Source: CAZWKX01 sp964614095
GTDB taxonomy: Bacteria; Actinomycetota; Acidimicrobiia; Spongiisociales; UBA11373
Direction: 5' to 3'
DNA length: 64,000 nt
Assembly: GCA_964614095.1 (NCBI GenBank)
Contig: CAZTJO010000001.1
Coordinates: 135,582 to 199,581, forward strand
A program made the translations under genes and the position numbers. The notes under the pieces were generated by a model that searched no databases, had not been told where the DNA came from, and saw only the letters and a list, made by a program, of their open reading frames with translations. Positions 42,544 to 52,460 of the stretch are shown piece by piece; position 1 is the first letter of the stretch; each line of letters opens with the position of its first letter.

Positions 42544-43496
42544 GAGGGTGCCGGCTTGGCGGCCCGGCCCAACCTGACGCGCGGATCGAGCACCGCCTGC
42601 AGCACATCGGCCAGGAAGCTGGCCACGATCATGATGAGTACGGCCACGGTGAGGGCCGCGAGCATGAGGTTGTAGTCGCGCTCACGGATGCCCTCGTAGG
42701 TCATCCACCCCAGCCCGGGCATGTGGAATATCTGCTCCACAAAGATCAGTCCCATCAGGAGCTGTGAGACACTGGCCAGGATCAACGTCGTCACCGGTGC
42801 TATCGCCACCCGAACGGCATGAACCCAGACCACTCGGCGCTGGCTCAATCCCTTGGCCCAAGCCGTCTTGATGAACGGCTCCCGCATGGCATCGGAGAGC
42901 TGCGCCTCGAGCAATCGGACCACGTAGGCGGTGACTGCAGCCGACAGCGCCAGCGTAGGGAGTATGTAGCTCCGCCATCCGCTGTGGAACCACGCCACCG
43001 ACAGCGGGGCGGCGCGGTGCCCCATCAGGGAGAACAACATCGCGGCGGCCAGAAAGACGGGAATGGAGACCAACACCACGGTGGCAAACCGGATGAGGGT
43101 CCGAGTGAAAAGCGAACCACGGACCGCCGACACGACTCCTGCCGATATGCCGAGAACCACCTGAGCCAGCAGAGCGACTCCGAGCAGCCGCATCGATATG
43201 GGGAGGCCCTGCAACAGCAGGTCCCGGATCGGATCTCCTCTGAGGCTGTACCCGAAATCCCCCTGAAACAGATTCCTGAAGTACACAAAGAACTGCTCAA
43301 AGAAGGGCTTGTTGAGCCCGTACCGCTCCTGCAGCGCGTCGTACACGTCCGGAGGCGGAGGGGCCCAGCCGAACATTCCACGAATGGGATCGCCCGGCAG
43401 CAGACGGCTGAACAGGAACATGACAAAGATGCCTCCGAACAGGGTGATCACCATCTGGATCAGCCTGCGGCGGAGGAAACCTGCTGTTGTGTGCAC
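42540..43496 (-). CDS. ABC transporter permease, DppB/OppB type
   Basis: 318 residues, six hydrophobic segments. It has the N-terminal LIQMVITLFGGIFVMFLFSRLLPGDP signature of peptide/nickel permeases. The cytoplasmic EAA-type loop is EPFIKTAWAKGLSQRRVVWVHA, near the C-terminus, and the last loop has FVEQIFHMPGLGWM. Such permeases need a partner permease, ATPases and a binding protein, but none of these is adjacent here. The gene is therefore an orphan within this window. GTG start. Confidence 0.88.
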   Translation of the reverse strand: MHTTAGFLRRRLIQMVITLFGGIFVMFLFSRLLPGDPIRGMFGWAPPPPDVYDALQERYGLNKPFFEQFFVYFRNLFQGDFGYSLRGDPIRDLLLQGLPISMRLLGVALLAQVVLGISAGVVSAVRGSLFTRTLIRFATVVLVSIPVFLAAAMLFSLMGHRAAPLSVAWFHSGWRSYILPTLALSAAVTAYVVRLLEAQLSDAMREPFIKTAWAKGLSQRRVVWVHAVRVAIAPVTTLILASVSQLLMGLIFVEQIFHMPGLGWMTYEGIRERDYNLMLAALTVAVLIMIVASFLADVLQAVLDPRVRLGRAAKPAPS

Positions 43497-43607
43497 GAGC
43501 AGACCCTTGGGCTGTTGCCGGCCGTTGCCTGCCGAGGCTACACCCCCCTGTCGGCTCTCTCCGAAGAGCCCCCGCGGCCGAGGGGGCGATTCCTAGACTT
43601 CCAGAAC

Positions 43608-44648
43608 ATGAGGCGCAGCACCACAATCATCGCCGTCCTACTCTCCATTACCTTGCTCGCTGCTGCATGTTCGGATGACGCGGCGGTGACAACAGCCGCC
43701 GCGGAGCCGTCCGAGGTGCCGGGAGTCGTGCTCAACGATGTCTCCGAGCTGGTGCATCAGGTGCGGGCCGGGGTCGTGGCGGTGACCCAGGAGACCATCA
43801 CCCTCGACGCTCTCATGAGGCCGGTGGCACTGACTGGGTCCGGCACCGGCATCGTCATCGACGACGAGGGCCACATCCTCACCAACTACCACGTCATCGC
43901 AGGCGCCGACACCCTCGTGGTCCTCGCCGAGGACGGCCGGGAGCGGAGTGCCGAGGTCATCTTCGGCCACCCGGGTCGTGACCTGGCAGTGCTCAGGGTT
44001 GAGGACTCCGAAGGCCTGGAACCGCTTCCGCTGGGCGACAGTGATGCCATGGAGGTTGGAGATCCGGTTGTCGCCATCGGCAACGCTCTCGCCCTCGATG
44101 CCACCTCCCTGTCGGTATCGGTGGGAATCGTCTCGGCAAAAGGACGCTCCATCGAAACCGAGCAGGCGGTACTCGAGGACCTCATCCAAACCGACGCCGC
44201 CATCAACCCGGGCAACTCCGGCGGGCCCCTGCTCAACGCCGCCGGAGAGGTCATCGGCATCAACACCGCCATCGCCAGTGATGCCGAGAACATCGGGTTC
44301 TCCATCTCGATCAACTCGGTGAAGAACGATGTGGAGAACGCCATCGCCGGAATCGGGGTGCCGTATATCGGCATCACCATGATCAACAACAGCCTGCGCC
44401 TGGCGGCGCGCTATCGGCTGCCCACCGCCGATGGCGTCGTCGTCGTGAGTGTGCTGCCCACGAGCCCGGCCAGTGACGCCGGCATCGCTCCGGCGGACAT
44501 CATCCTGGCCATCAACGGAGAACCGGTCGATTCGGTGGCCCAGCTGAACACGGCCATCGCCGACGCGGCTGCCGGTACGGTCTTGGTGCTCACCGTGCAG
44601 CGGGCCCAGACCACAACAGAGGTTCCGGTGACCGTGGCAGAGCGCTGA
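43608..44648 (+). CDS. HtrA/DegP-like serine protease lipoprotein
   Basis: 346 residues. The lipoprotein signal MRRSTTIIAVLLSITLLAAACS gives a lipid-anchored Cys at about residue 21. The trypsin-like domain has His in ILTNYHVIAGA, Asp in HPGRDLAVLRV and Ser in INPGNSGGPLLN; a C-terminal PDZ domain (GVVVVSVLPTSPASDAGI) follows. It would act in surface protein quality control. The upstream open frame to 42819 is a shadow of the permease gene and is not used. Confidence 0.9.
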   Translation: MRRSTTIIAVLLSITLLAAACSDDAAVTTAAAEPSEVPGVVLNDVSELVHQVRAGVVAVTQETITLDALMRPVALTGSGTGIVIDDEGHILTNYHVIAGADTLVVLAEDGRERSAEVIFGHPGRDLAVLRVEDSEGLEPLPLGDSDAMEVGDPVVAIGNALALDATSLSVSVGIVSAKGRSIETEQAVLEDLIQTDAAINPGNSGGPLLNAAGEVIGINTAIASDAENIGFSISINSVKNDVENAIAGIGVPYIGITMINNSLRLAARYRLPTADGVVVVSVLPTSPASDAGIAPADIILAINGEPVDSVAQLNTAIADAAAGTVLVLTVQRAQTTTEVPVTVAER

Positions 44649-44840
44649 GCCAGGTCAAATGGCGAACAGAGTCAGGTGCCCCGGAAGACGGCGCATCCCG
44701 GACCGCCCTCACGACCAGCCTGGTGACACGGACGGGGCTCTCAGGGCCGGTGGTACGCTGGCCCGCGACCGCAGTGGCCGGGTCGAATCGATGGCGTGAC
44801 CCCGGTCGGCATCGGCCCGGCCACAAATCAGGAGGAGCAG

Positions 44841-47267
44841 ATGCGTTTCGGGCACTTCGACGACGACGCCCGCGAGTATGTGATAACGACGCCAGAGACG
44901 CCATATCCCTGGATCAACTACCTGGGTACGGAGAAGTTCTTCAGCCTCATCTCCCATACCGCGGGCGGTTACTGCTTCTACCTCGACGCGCGGATGCGGC
45001 GCCTCACCCGATACCGGTACAACAACGTCCCCACCGACGCCGGAGGCCGCTACTTCTATATCAACGACGGCGGCGACGTGTGGACACCCAGCTGGATGCC
45101 GGTGAAAGCCGAGCTTGATCGTTTCGAGTGCCGCCACGGGCTGTCCTATACGGTCATCACCGGCGAACGAAACGGGCTCCTCGCCGAGACACTCTATTTC
45201 GTGCCGCTGGGCACCGACGCCGAGGTGCACCGCGTCCGACTCCGCAACAACGGAAACGGGACCCGGTCTCTCAAGCTGTTCTCCGTCGCCGAGTTCAACC
45301 TGTGGAACGCCTGGGACGATCAGACGAACTACCAGCGCAATCTTTCCGTCGCCGAGGTGGAGGTCGACGGCAGTGCCATCTACCACAAGTCGGAGTACCG
45401 CGAACGACGCAACCACTACGCCGTCTACGCAGTGAATGCTCCCATCTCCGGTTTCGACACCGACCGTGAGACCTTCTTCGGCCTGTTCAACGGCTGGCAC
45501 GAACCGCAGGCGGTGCTGAAGGGCGCTTGCCGCAATTCGGTTGCGAGTGGCTGGTACCCGATTGCCGCTCATCAGATCGACGTCGAGTTGGCGCCGGGAG
45601 AGGAGAAGGACCTGGTCTTTGTCCTCGGCTACCTGGAGAACCCGAAGGACGATAAATGGGAAGCGCCGGGCGTCATCAACAAGGCTCCGGCGCAAACACT
45701 GCTCGAGCGCTTTCGGACCTCGGAGCAGGTCGACGAGGCGATGGCCGAGCTGCGCCGATACTGGACCGATCTGTTGTCCAGGTACACAGCTCAGACCGGC
45801 GACCCGCGGGTGGACCGTATGGTCAACATCTGGAACCCCTACCAATGTATGGCCACGTTCAACATCTGCCGCAGCGCCTCGTACTTCGAGACCGGGGTCG
45901 GTCGCGGCGTGGGCTTCCGCGACTCGAACCAGGATCTGCTGGGGTTCGTGCACCTGGTACCCGAGCGGGCGCGGAAACGGATTCTCGACGTCGCGGCCAC
46001 CCAGTTCCCCGACGGAAGCGCCTACCACCAGTACCAGCCGCTCACCAAAAGAGGGAACAACGACATCGGCTCCGGCTTCAACGACGACCCGCTCTGGCTC
46101 ATCGAGAGCGTCGATGCCTATGTCCGTGAGACCGGTGACCTGTCAATCCTTGAAGAGGAGGTCCCCTTCGACAACAACCCGGACCACTCGGGTACCTTGT
46201 TCGAGCACCTCAAGCGCGCGTTCCACCACGTGCTCAACAACCTTGGTCCTCACGGACTGCCCCTCATCGGCCGGGCCGACTGGAACGATTGTCTGAACCT
46301 CAATTGCTTCTCCGAGACACCCGGCGAGTCATTCCAGACCACGGAGAATCGTACGGGCCGTACTGCGGAGTCCGTGTTCATCGCCGGCCTCTTTGTACAC
46401 AGCGCTCCCGGCTACATCGCCCTCGCCGAGGCCATGGGCTTCGATAAAGAGGCTGAGGCCGCCCGCCGGGCCGCCGCCGAAATGGTGCAGACCGTGACAG
46501 AGCACGGTTGGGACGGCGAATGGTTCCTGAGGGCCTACGACTACTTCGGGAACAAGCTGGGCTCAGAAGAGAACCAGGAGGGACAGATCTTCATCGAGCC
46601 ACAAGGTTTCTGCGTGATGGCGGGAATCGGCCTGGAGGAGGGCTTCGCCCAGAAGGCCCTCGACTCGGTGGCGGCTCGGCTCGATACCGATCACGGCATT
46701 GTTCTCCACCAGCCTCCTTTCTCCCGCTACTACCTGGAGTACGGCGAGATCAGCACCTATCCGCCCGGCTACAAGGAGAACGCCGGCATCTTCTGCCACA
46801 ACAATCCCTGGGTGATGATCGCCGAGACCAGGCTCGGAAGAGGCGACCGGGCCTTCAACTACTGGAAGAAGATCGCCCCGGCATTCCGCGAAGACATCTC
46901 GGAGGTGCATCGGCTCGAGCCCTACGTCTACGCGCAGATGATCGCCGGCAAAGACGCCCCACTCAACGGCGAGGCCAAGAACTCGTGGCTCAGCGGGACT
47001 GCCGCCTGGAACTACGTGGCCATCGCCCACCACATCCTCGGGGTCAGGCCCGAACTCGATGGCCTGCGAGTGGACCCGTGCCTGCCCGGCGAGCTGACCA
47101 AGCTGAAGATCACCCGGATCTGCCGCGGCGCCGAGTACCGGATCACGATCAAGAACAAAGGCACCGGGGAAATCCCCCATCTCAAGATCGACGGCAAGAG
47201 CATCGAGAGCACGCTCGTCCCGTACGCCACCCCCGGCTCGACGGTGGCCGTCGAAGTCGAGATGTAG
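44841..47267 (+). CDS. cellobiose phosphorylase, glycoside hydrolase family 94
   Basis: 808 residues, start set by GGAGGAG 5 bases before ATG 44841. It cleaves cellobiose with phosphate to glucose-1-phosphate and glucose in the cytoplasm. It matches GH94 in length and in order: N-terminal beta-sandwich (MRFGHFDDDAREYVITTPETP), (alpha/alpha)6 barrel with FRDSNQDLLGFVHLVP and the catalytic Asp in GRADWNDCLNLNCF, and C-terminal jelly-roll. No transporter or sugar regulator is adjacent. Other GH94 specificities (cellodextrin, chitobiose) are possible, but the match to cellobiose enzymes looks best. Confidence 0.88.
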   Translation: MRFGHFDDDAREYVITTPETPYPWINYLGTEKFFSLISHTAGGYCFYLDARMRRLTRYRYNNVPTDAGGRYFYINDGGDVWTPSWMPVKAELDRFECRHGLSYTVITGERNGLLAETLYFVPLGTDAEVHRVRLRNNGNGTRSLKLFSVAEFNLWNAWDDQTNYQRNLSVAEVEVDGSAIYHKSEYRERRNHYAVYAVNAPISGFDTDRETFFGLFNGWHEPQAVLKGACRNSVASGWYPIAAHQIDVELAPGEEKDLVFVLGYLENPKDDKWEAPGVINKAPAQTLLERFRTSEQVDEAMAELRRYWTDLLSRYTAQTGDPRVDRMVNIWNPYQCMATFNICRSASYFETGVGRGVGFRDSNQDLLGFVHLVPERARKRILDVAATQFPDGSAYHQYQPLTKRGNNDIGSGFNDDPLWLIESVDAYVRETGDLSILEEEVPFDNNPDHSGTLFEHLKRAFHHVLNNLGPHGLPLIGRADWNDCLNLNCFSETPGESFQTTENRTGRTAESVFIAGLFVHSAPGYIALAEAMGFDKEAEAARRAAAEMVQTVTEHGWDGEWFLRAYDYFGNKLGSEENQEGQIFIEPQGFCVMAGIGLEEGFAQKALDSVAARLDTDHGIVLHQPPFSRYYLEYGEISTYPPGYKENAGIFCHNNPWVMIAETRLGRGDRAFNYWKKIAPAFREDISEVHRLEPYVYAQMIAGKDAPLNGEAKNSWLSGTAAWNYVAIAHHILGVRPELDGLRVDPCLPGELTKLKITRICRGAEYRITIKNKGTGEIPHLKIDGKSIESTLVPYATPGSTVAVEVEM

Positions 47268-47379
47268 CCGCGGCACGGGTCGACAGCCGCTGCCGGACTG
47301 CAGCCGACGTCACTGCTCAGGCGTTCAACCCCAATAGACTTGCTGCGTCAGCCAACGACGGCTCACAAGGAGGAGGGGG

Positions 47380-48042
47380 ATGAAGACACACACCGCGCGC
47401 CTGCTGATGGTGGTCATCACCGTTGCCCTCATCGCGGTTGCCTGCGGCGACGACGATGCCGCCACAACGACTGCGGAGTAGATCACGACCACGGAAGCGC
47501 CGACCACCACAGAGGCACCGGCAACAACAGAGGCGCCAACAACCACCCGGGCCGCAGCCCCGGAGCTGCCGGAGACTCCGGTCAGCGCGATCATCGATTC
47601 CGGCTACATGTTCGGCAACGAGTCCGGAGTGGCCGGCAACGACGACCTGCCGTTCGATCTGGGAAGCGTCACCGCGTCCTGGTATCAGACGGACACCAAC
47701 TACGTCGTGGTGTACAACGGGCTCAATCTGGAAGAGACGGGTCCACTGTGCCCGGGCAACTCCATCATGCTGCCCACCATGGTGTTTGAGCACATCAGTA
47801 ACGCACCCACACCGGGCGGCTCCTGCGAGGGTGCTCCGGCCATCGCCGCGGCGCCACTTGGCGTGCACGTGTGCCAGGGCCTGGTGTCCTACGTAACCGA
47901 GATCCCGTCCGGCACCGAGGGCACCCTCTACGCCTCGATTGAGATCTACCCCGGAACCGGAACCAACTACGGGGCCACCGGAATGACCGAGGCCGATCCG
48001 GCGAACATGCCGGTAATCGATCCCGCCATCCTGGACTGCTAG
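47380..48042 (+). pseudogene. lipoprotein gene interrupted by an in-frame TAG
   Basis: AGGAGG precedes ATG 47380. Codons 1-33 give a lipoprotein signal (LIAVACGDDD) and Thr linker, then TAG at 47479-47481, then the same frame continues with the Thr/Glu/Pro linker (TTTEAPTTTEAP) and a 150-residue domain from SAIIDSGYMFGNES to the stop at 48042. The domain carries two Cys and is not recognised. One base change would restore a 220-residue secreted lipoprotein. An internal ATG at 47608 could only make a cytoplasmic fragment lacking the signal. Confidence 0.7.
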
Positions 48043-48260
48043 ACGGCCCGGGCGGAAGCGCGGCACGGGTACACAATGTCGTAGCCAGCCACACCGACAG
48101 CCGCCGAACTGCGGACTGACGGGCTCCCAGGACCAATGTGTCCTGCAAACGGCTCGTTTCGTCCGCGTGGGAAACCCCGCGGTGTTCCCCTGGAAGGTGA
48201 GCACCAAGCGCGTGGAGATCTGCCGGCAGTTTGCCCAGCCCGTCCCGTAGAGTCGTTCCC

Positions 48261-49283
48261 ATGAAGGTACTTCACATCGGCGGAACCGGGCTCATCAGCT
48301 CTGCGTGTGTTGCCCAAGGGCTGGCGGAGGGAAACGAATTATGGGTGCTGAACCGAGGCGCCACCCACAAGGTTCCGATCGCCGACGAGGTGCACCGGCT
48401 GGTCGCCGATGCGAGCGACCGACACTCGGTTGCCGAGGTCCTCTCCGGGCGCCGATTCGACGCGGTGGTGCAATGGGTGGCGTTCCGCCCCGACCAGGTG
48501 GCGCTCGACGTCGACCTATACCGGGACTGTGGGCAGTACGTGCTCATCAGCTCGGCCAGCGCCTATGAGAAGCCGCCGTCCCACTACCACATCACCGAGG
48601 CGGGCACGCCCCTCGACAACCCGTACTGGCAGTATTCACGGGACAAGATCGCCTGCGAGCGGGTGGCCCGGCGGGCCTATGGGCAGACCGGGTTCCCGGC
48701 CACGATTGTGCGGCCGTCGCTCACCTACGGGCTCTCCCAGATCCCGGTGTGTGTCGGCAGCTGGGAGAAGCCGTTCACCATCGTGGACCGCATGCGTCGC
48801 GGGGCACAGATCATCGTGCCCGGCGACGGCACCAGCCTGTGGACCCTTACCCACAACAGCGACTTCGCCAAAGGGCTGACCCCGCTGCTCGGCAACAAGG
48901 CGGCAATCGGCGAGGACTTCCACATCACCTCGGATGAGGTGCTCACCTGGAACCAGATCTACAAGCTGGTCGGTGAGGCGGCCGGGGTGAAGCCCGACAT
49001 CCTGCATGTACCCACCGATGCGCTCATCGCCGCCGATCCCGAACTCGAGGGAACACTGTGGGGCGACAAGGCGCACAGCGCCGTCTTCGACAACACGAAG
49101 CTGCGGTCACTGGTGCCCGAGTTCGAAGCAACGGTTCCGTTTGCCGACGGGATCAAGGAGACGGTGGCCTGGTTCGATGCCGATCCCTCCCGGCAAGAGA
49201 TCGACCCCGAGGCCAACACTCTGTGGGACCGGGTGGCGCAGGTGTACGGCAAGGCGCTGGACCGGGTGCAGGCCGGTGATTGA
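48261..49283 (+). CDS. NAD-dependent epimerase/dehydratase family protein (extended SDR)
   Basis: 340 residues. MKVLHIGGTGLISSACVAQ is the Rossmann start, with GGTGLIS in place of GGTGxxG. LISSASAYEKPPSHY is followed by a YSRDKIACE segment holding the Tyr-xxx-Lys catalytic pair, and TIVRPSLTYG matches extended SDRs. Substrate is likely a nucleotide sugar or reductase-type metabolite, not resolvable here. The ATG 48261 has no clear ribosome site. The next gene starts 50 bases later. Confidence 0.8.
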   Translation: MKVLHIGGTGLISSACVAQGLAEGNELWVLNRGATHKVPIADEVHRLVADASDRHSVAEVLSGRRFDAVVQWVAFRPDQVALDVDLYRDCGQYVLISSASAYEKPPSHYHITEAGTPLDNPYWQYSRDKIACERVARRAYGQTGFPATIVRPSLTYGLSQIPVCVGSWEKPFTIVDRMRRGAQIIVPGDGTSLWTLTHNSDFAKGLTPLLGNKAAIGEDFHITSDEVLTWNQIYKLVGEAAGVKPDILHVPTDALIAADPELEGTLWGDKAHSAVFDNTKLRSLVPEFEATVPFADGIKETVAWFDADPSRQEIDPEANTLWDRVAQVYGKALDRVQAGD

Positions 49284-49332
49284 GGCCTCTCGGGCCGGGC
49301 CGCCGGTCCGTCGGTCGGTAGCATCGGCCGCC

Positions 49333-50841
49333 GTGACCTACGATCGCCGCCCCGAGCCGGTTCCCGACTTGGCCTGGAGCCCCGAACAGGCCCGCTCCCT
49401 CGGTGAACACGCCCTCGACATCTGGACCCGGCTGCTGGAAGGCCTCGAGGGAGACCTGCCGGTGGCCCGCCGCGCCGGCGCCGAGGAGGTGCGGGCCGCA
49501 CTCCCCCTCGATGTTCCCACCGGGCCCATGCCCATCGGCGAACTGGCCGCGGTGCTCGACCAGGTGGTCTTTGGCCACTCCATGTATCCCGGCCACGCCG
49601 GGTTTCTCGGCTACATCTCCGGAGCCGGCACGGTGCCCGGAGCCGCCGCCGATCTCATCGCCGCCGCCCTGAACCAGAACACCGGGGGCTGGCGTCTCTC
49701 GCCGGCGGCGTCGGAGATCGAGCAGTTCCTCATGCGCTGGTTCGCCCGGCGGCTCGGATTGCCCTCAGGCGCCACCGGGTTCATCACCTCGGGCGGGGCC
49801 ATGGCCAACATGATCGGCCTCACCGTGGCCCGCACCGCTTGCGCCGGCTGGGACGTGCGTGCCGAAGGCACGGGCGCCGGGCCGCAGCTGACCGTCTACT
49901 GCTCGGCCGAGGTGCACGACACCGTAGACCGGGCGGTCGAGATGCTGGGCATCGGGAGCCGAGGCCTGCAGAAGATCCCGGTCGACGGCTACATGCAGAT
50001 GGATGTTGCCGCACTCAGAGAGGCGATCCGTGGCGACCTGGACAAGGGCCTGCGCCCCATAGCAGTGGTTGGATCCGCCGGCACGGTGGGAACCGGCGCC
50101 ATCGATCCCCTCAACAAGATCGCCGATGTCTGCAAGGAGCACGGCCTTTGGTTCCACATCGATGGCGCCTACGGGGGCGCCGCCGCGCTGGTCTCGTCGT
50201 TAGCGCCGCTGTTCGCCGGCATCGAACGGGCCGACTCGGTGAGTTTCGACGCCCACAAATGGCTCTACACCCCACTGGTCGGAGCCTGTCTCCTGGTTCG
50301 TGAGCCCCAGCGCCTGGCCGACACCTTCGCCGTCGACCCCGCCTACACCCACACCGATGAGGAGTACACCGGCTGGGGCATCGACATGTATGCACTGAGC
50401 CCGCACTTCTCGCGCAACTTCGCCGCACTGAAGATATGGGTGTCGCTTCTGGCCCACGGCTGGGACGCCTACGAGCGTCGTATCGCCCACGATGTCGAGC
50501 TTGCCAAGTACCTGCACCTCCTAGCTTTGGAGCACCCCGAGCTGGAGGCCATCGGTGCACCAGCGCTGTCGATCACCTGTTTCCGCTATGTGCCCCCCGA
50601 TCTTGCCGACGGTAAAGGCCGCGAGGAGTACCTGGATCAGCTCAACGAGCGTCTGCTCCTCGATCTCCAGCTCGGCGGCCAGGTGTTCCCCTCCAATGCC
50701 CGGGTCGACGGCCGCTTTGTGCTGCGCACCTGCATCGTCAACTTCCGCACCGAGGCGGAGACGCTCGAAGGCCTCACCGAGGCCACCGTGGAGATCGGCA
50801 GGAGAGTCGATGCCGAGTTGCGTCCCGACTCGCTGCGCTGA
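49333..50841 (+). CDS. PLP-dependent amino acid decarboxylase, group II
   Basis: 502 residues from GTG 49333. It belongs to the aromatic-L-amino-acid/glutamate decarboxylase family: YISGAGTVPGAAADLI, GFITSGGAMANMIGL, the Asp-containing WFHIDGAYGGAAALV and the PLP Lys in SFDAHKWLYTPL. Such enzymes decarboxylate Tyr, Trp, DOPA or related amino acids; the substrate cannot be fixed. It may be co-transcribed with the SDR gene 50 bases upstream. Confidence 0.88.
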   Translation: MTYDRRPEPVPDLAWSPEQARSLGEHALDIWTRLLEGLEGDLPVARRAGAEEVRAALPLDVPTGPMPIGELAAVLDQVVFGHSMYPGHAGFLGYISGAGTVPGAAADLIAAALNQNTGGWRLSPAASEIEQFLMRWFARRLGLPSGATGFITSGGAMANMIGLTVARTACAGWDVRAEGTGAGPQLTVYCSAEVHDTVDRAVEMLGIGSRGLQKIPVDGYMQMDVAALREAIRGDLDKGLRPIAVVGSAGTVGTGAIDPLNKIADVCKEHGLWFHIDGAYGGAAALVSSLAPLFAGIERADSVSFDAHKWLYTPLVGACLLVREPQRLADTFAVDPAYTHTDEEYTGWGIDMYALSPHFSRNFAALKIWVSLLAHGWDAYERRIAHDVELAKYLHLLALEHPELEAIGAPALSITCFRYVPPDLADGKGREEYLDQLNERLLLDLQLGGQVFPSNARVDGRFVLRTCIVNFRTEAETLEGLTEATVEIGRRVDAELRPDSLR

Positions 50842-50871
50842 GTCTCACATCAATGACAGCGGCCAGGGCCT

Positions 50872-52137
50872 CTACCCCTCGGGTTTCGCCGGCGACGGAG
50901 CCTGGCTCGGATGCCGGAATCCCTCGATGGGAACACCCAGCATGATCACCAGCGACACCACCTCGGCCGCGAAGAACCCCCACACCACCCGTGCCAGAGC
51001 GCTTCCCGGGCCGACCAGGCACCACACTATCCACACCACAAATGCCGCCCCCCAAGCCGTGGGCACAACGGCGACGCGCGTGCCTGCCACCAGCACAAGC
51101 GTGTAGAACAGCGCGGCGAGGGCGACCAGGCTGCCGGCGGCGACGACGGCCACCATGCCGCCGGATAGCTCGATATCGGGCCCAAACACCAGCCGGAGGA
51201 ATCCGGGACCGGCAAGCCAACCAAAAGCCGCCGCGGCCGGTACCCCGGCGGCGCAGGTGACAATGGATGCCCGGCGCAACTTGCGGAGCTGGTCGTGCCG
51301 TCCACCCATCACCAGCCGGGTCAGTGCGCCGGTGATGTAGGTCGCCACACCCGTGGCGATCATGTACGGCGCCCGGAAGATAGCCAGAGCACTGAATACC
51401 GCATTTATCTCGGCTTTTGTGCCCTCCAGCGCTGCCAGGACAACCGGCCCCCCGGCAAGCACGATCTGCGCCAGAAGGGTGCCTCCGGCCACCGTCCCGA
51501 CAAAAGCGAGCGGTGGCATGTCGCGAGTGGCCGGCATTTCCCCCCGGAACACCATGCTCGACGGCCACCCCAGGGCGACAAGAAACCCAAGCAAGATGCC
51601 GAGCCCAAACACTTCCACGCCTCCGCCCGTTACAGCGACGAGAGCGGCCACCACCACTCGGATGAGATTCTCCCCGGCGATGGCGGCGGCGGTAGCGATG
51701 AAACGGCCCCGCCCGGCGAGGCTTCCCCGAGTCAGCCCCATCGCCACCGAGCCGAAGGGGATGCTTGCCGTCAACAGCGGGAACACCAGGCCGTCCTGAT
51801 GAAACAAACGCTCGCGGGCAAACCATGAAACCCCGCCAAAAAGCGCCGAGACGACAACGGCGGCAAGAAGGATCAACGGGATGGCGTTGCGCACCCGCCC
51901 CTCGCTGCCGTCGGCCGCCATGGTACGAATCACCCAGTGCATGACGGGGAAGGTGAAGATGGCCGCACTCATAAACCAGAACGTCCACAGCGCCGAGACC
52001 GGAGCAAAGTCGTCGCCAAAGGATCGAGTGCCGATAACGATGTAGGCGTAGGCCGCCAGACCGCTGACGCCTGCCCCCACCGCCAGGATGATGGAGTCAC
52101 GCCACGCCGTGGCCCGGCTCTGCTGTTGGCTCTCCAA
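50872..52137 (-). CDS. polysaccharide flippase-like membrane protein
   Basis: 421 residues with about 12-14 hydrophobic segments in the arrangement of Wzx/MATE-like lipid-linked glycan exporters. Start is placed at TTG 52137 (GCGAGG 5 bases upstream), which puts the first helix (SIILAVGAGVSGLAAYAYIV) at residue 15. The frame is open to ATG 52233, but the extra 32 residues are Cys/Pro-rich and not membrane-like. It is divergent from a sulfotransferase-glycosyltransferase pair, suggesting export of a sulphated or glycosylated lipid-linked product. Confidence 0.65.
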   Translation of the reverse strand: MESQQQSRATAWRDSIILAVGAGVSGLAAYAYIVIGTRSFGDDFAPVSALWTFWFMSAAIFTFPVMHWVIRTMAADGSEGRVRNAIPLILLAAVVVSALFGGVSWFARERLFHQDGLVFPLLTASIPFGSVAMGLTRGSLAGRGRFIATAAAIAGENLIRVVVAALVAVTGGGVEVFGLGILLGFLVALGWPSSMVFRGEMPATRDMPPLAFVGTVAGGTLLAQIVLAGGPVVLAALEGTKAEINAVFSALAIFRAPYMIATGVATYITGALTRLVMGGRHDQLRKLRRASIVTCAAGVPAAAAFGWLAGPGFLRLVFGPDIELSGGMVAVVAAGSLVALAALFYTLVLVAGTRVAVVPTAWGAAFVVWIVWCLVGPGSALARVVWGFFAAEVVSLVIMLGVPIEGFRHPSQAPSPAKPEG

Positions 52138-52361
52138 GAATGCCTCGCTTCGTCGTACTCTGGCGTGCCCACACTCCAGGCCGCACGCCGGAGGCAGTGT
52201 AGGGAGCCCCATCGGCAGGCCCCTGCACTGCACGCCGCCAACCCCCCTCCCCCAACCGCCCGAGGCCCGTCACTGTTATCTTTCGCCGGTCGCCGGCCCA
52301 AGGAGACCGCCATTTCGGTTTGCCGCCGCCCCAGTCCCGCAGGCGGGCACCAAAACACCAA

Positions 52362-52414
52362 GCGGAGCCGCCCCGCTCCGGCGCGGAGCCGCCCCGCTCC
52401 GGCGCGGATCCGCC
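52362..52414 (+). repeat. 21-bp tandem repeat, about 2.5 copies
   Basis: Two identical 21-base units at 52362-52382 and 52383-52403, and a partial third with one change (GCGGATCCGCC). Each unit is itself partly palindromic (CGGAGC/GCTCCG). It lies in the 323-base gap between the flippase and sulfotransferase genes, in a frame open to the sulfotransferase, where it would encode AEPPRSG repeats. Nothing else was recognised in that gap. Confidence 0.85.
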
Positions 52415-52460
52415 GAGTGGGCCGCGCCACCAGCCCAACTCCAGCGACGATGGGTCCGAC

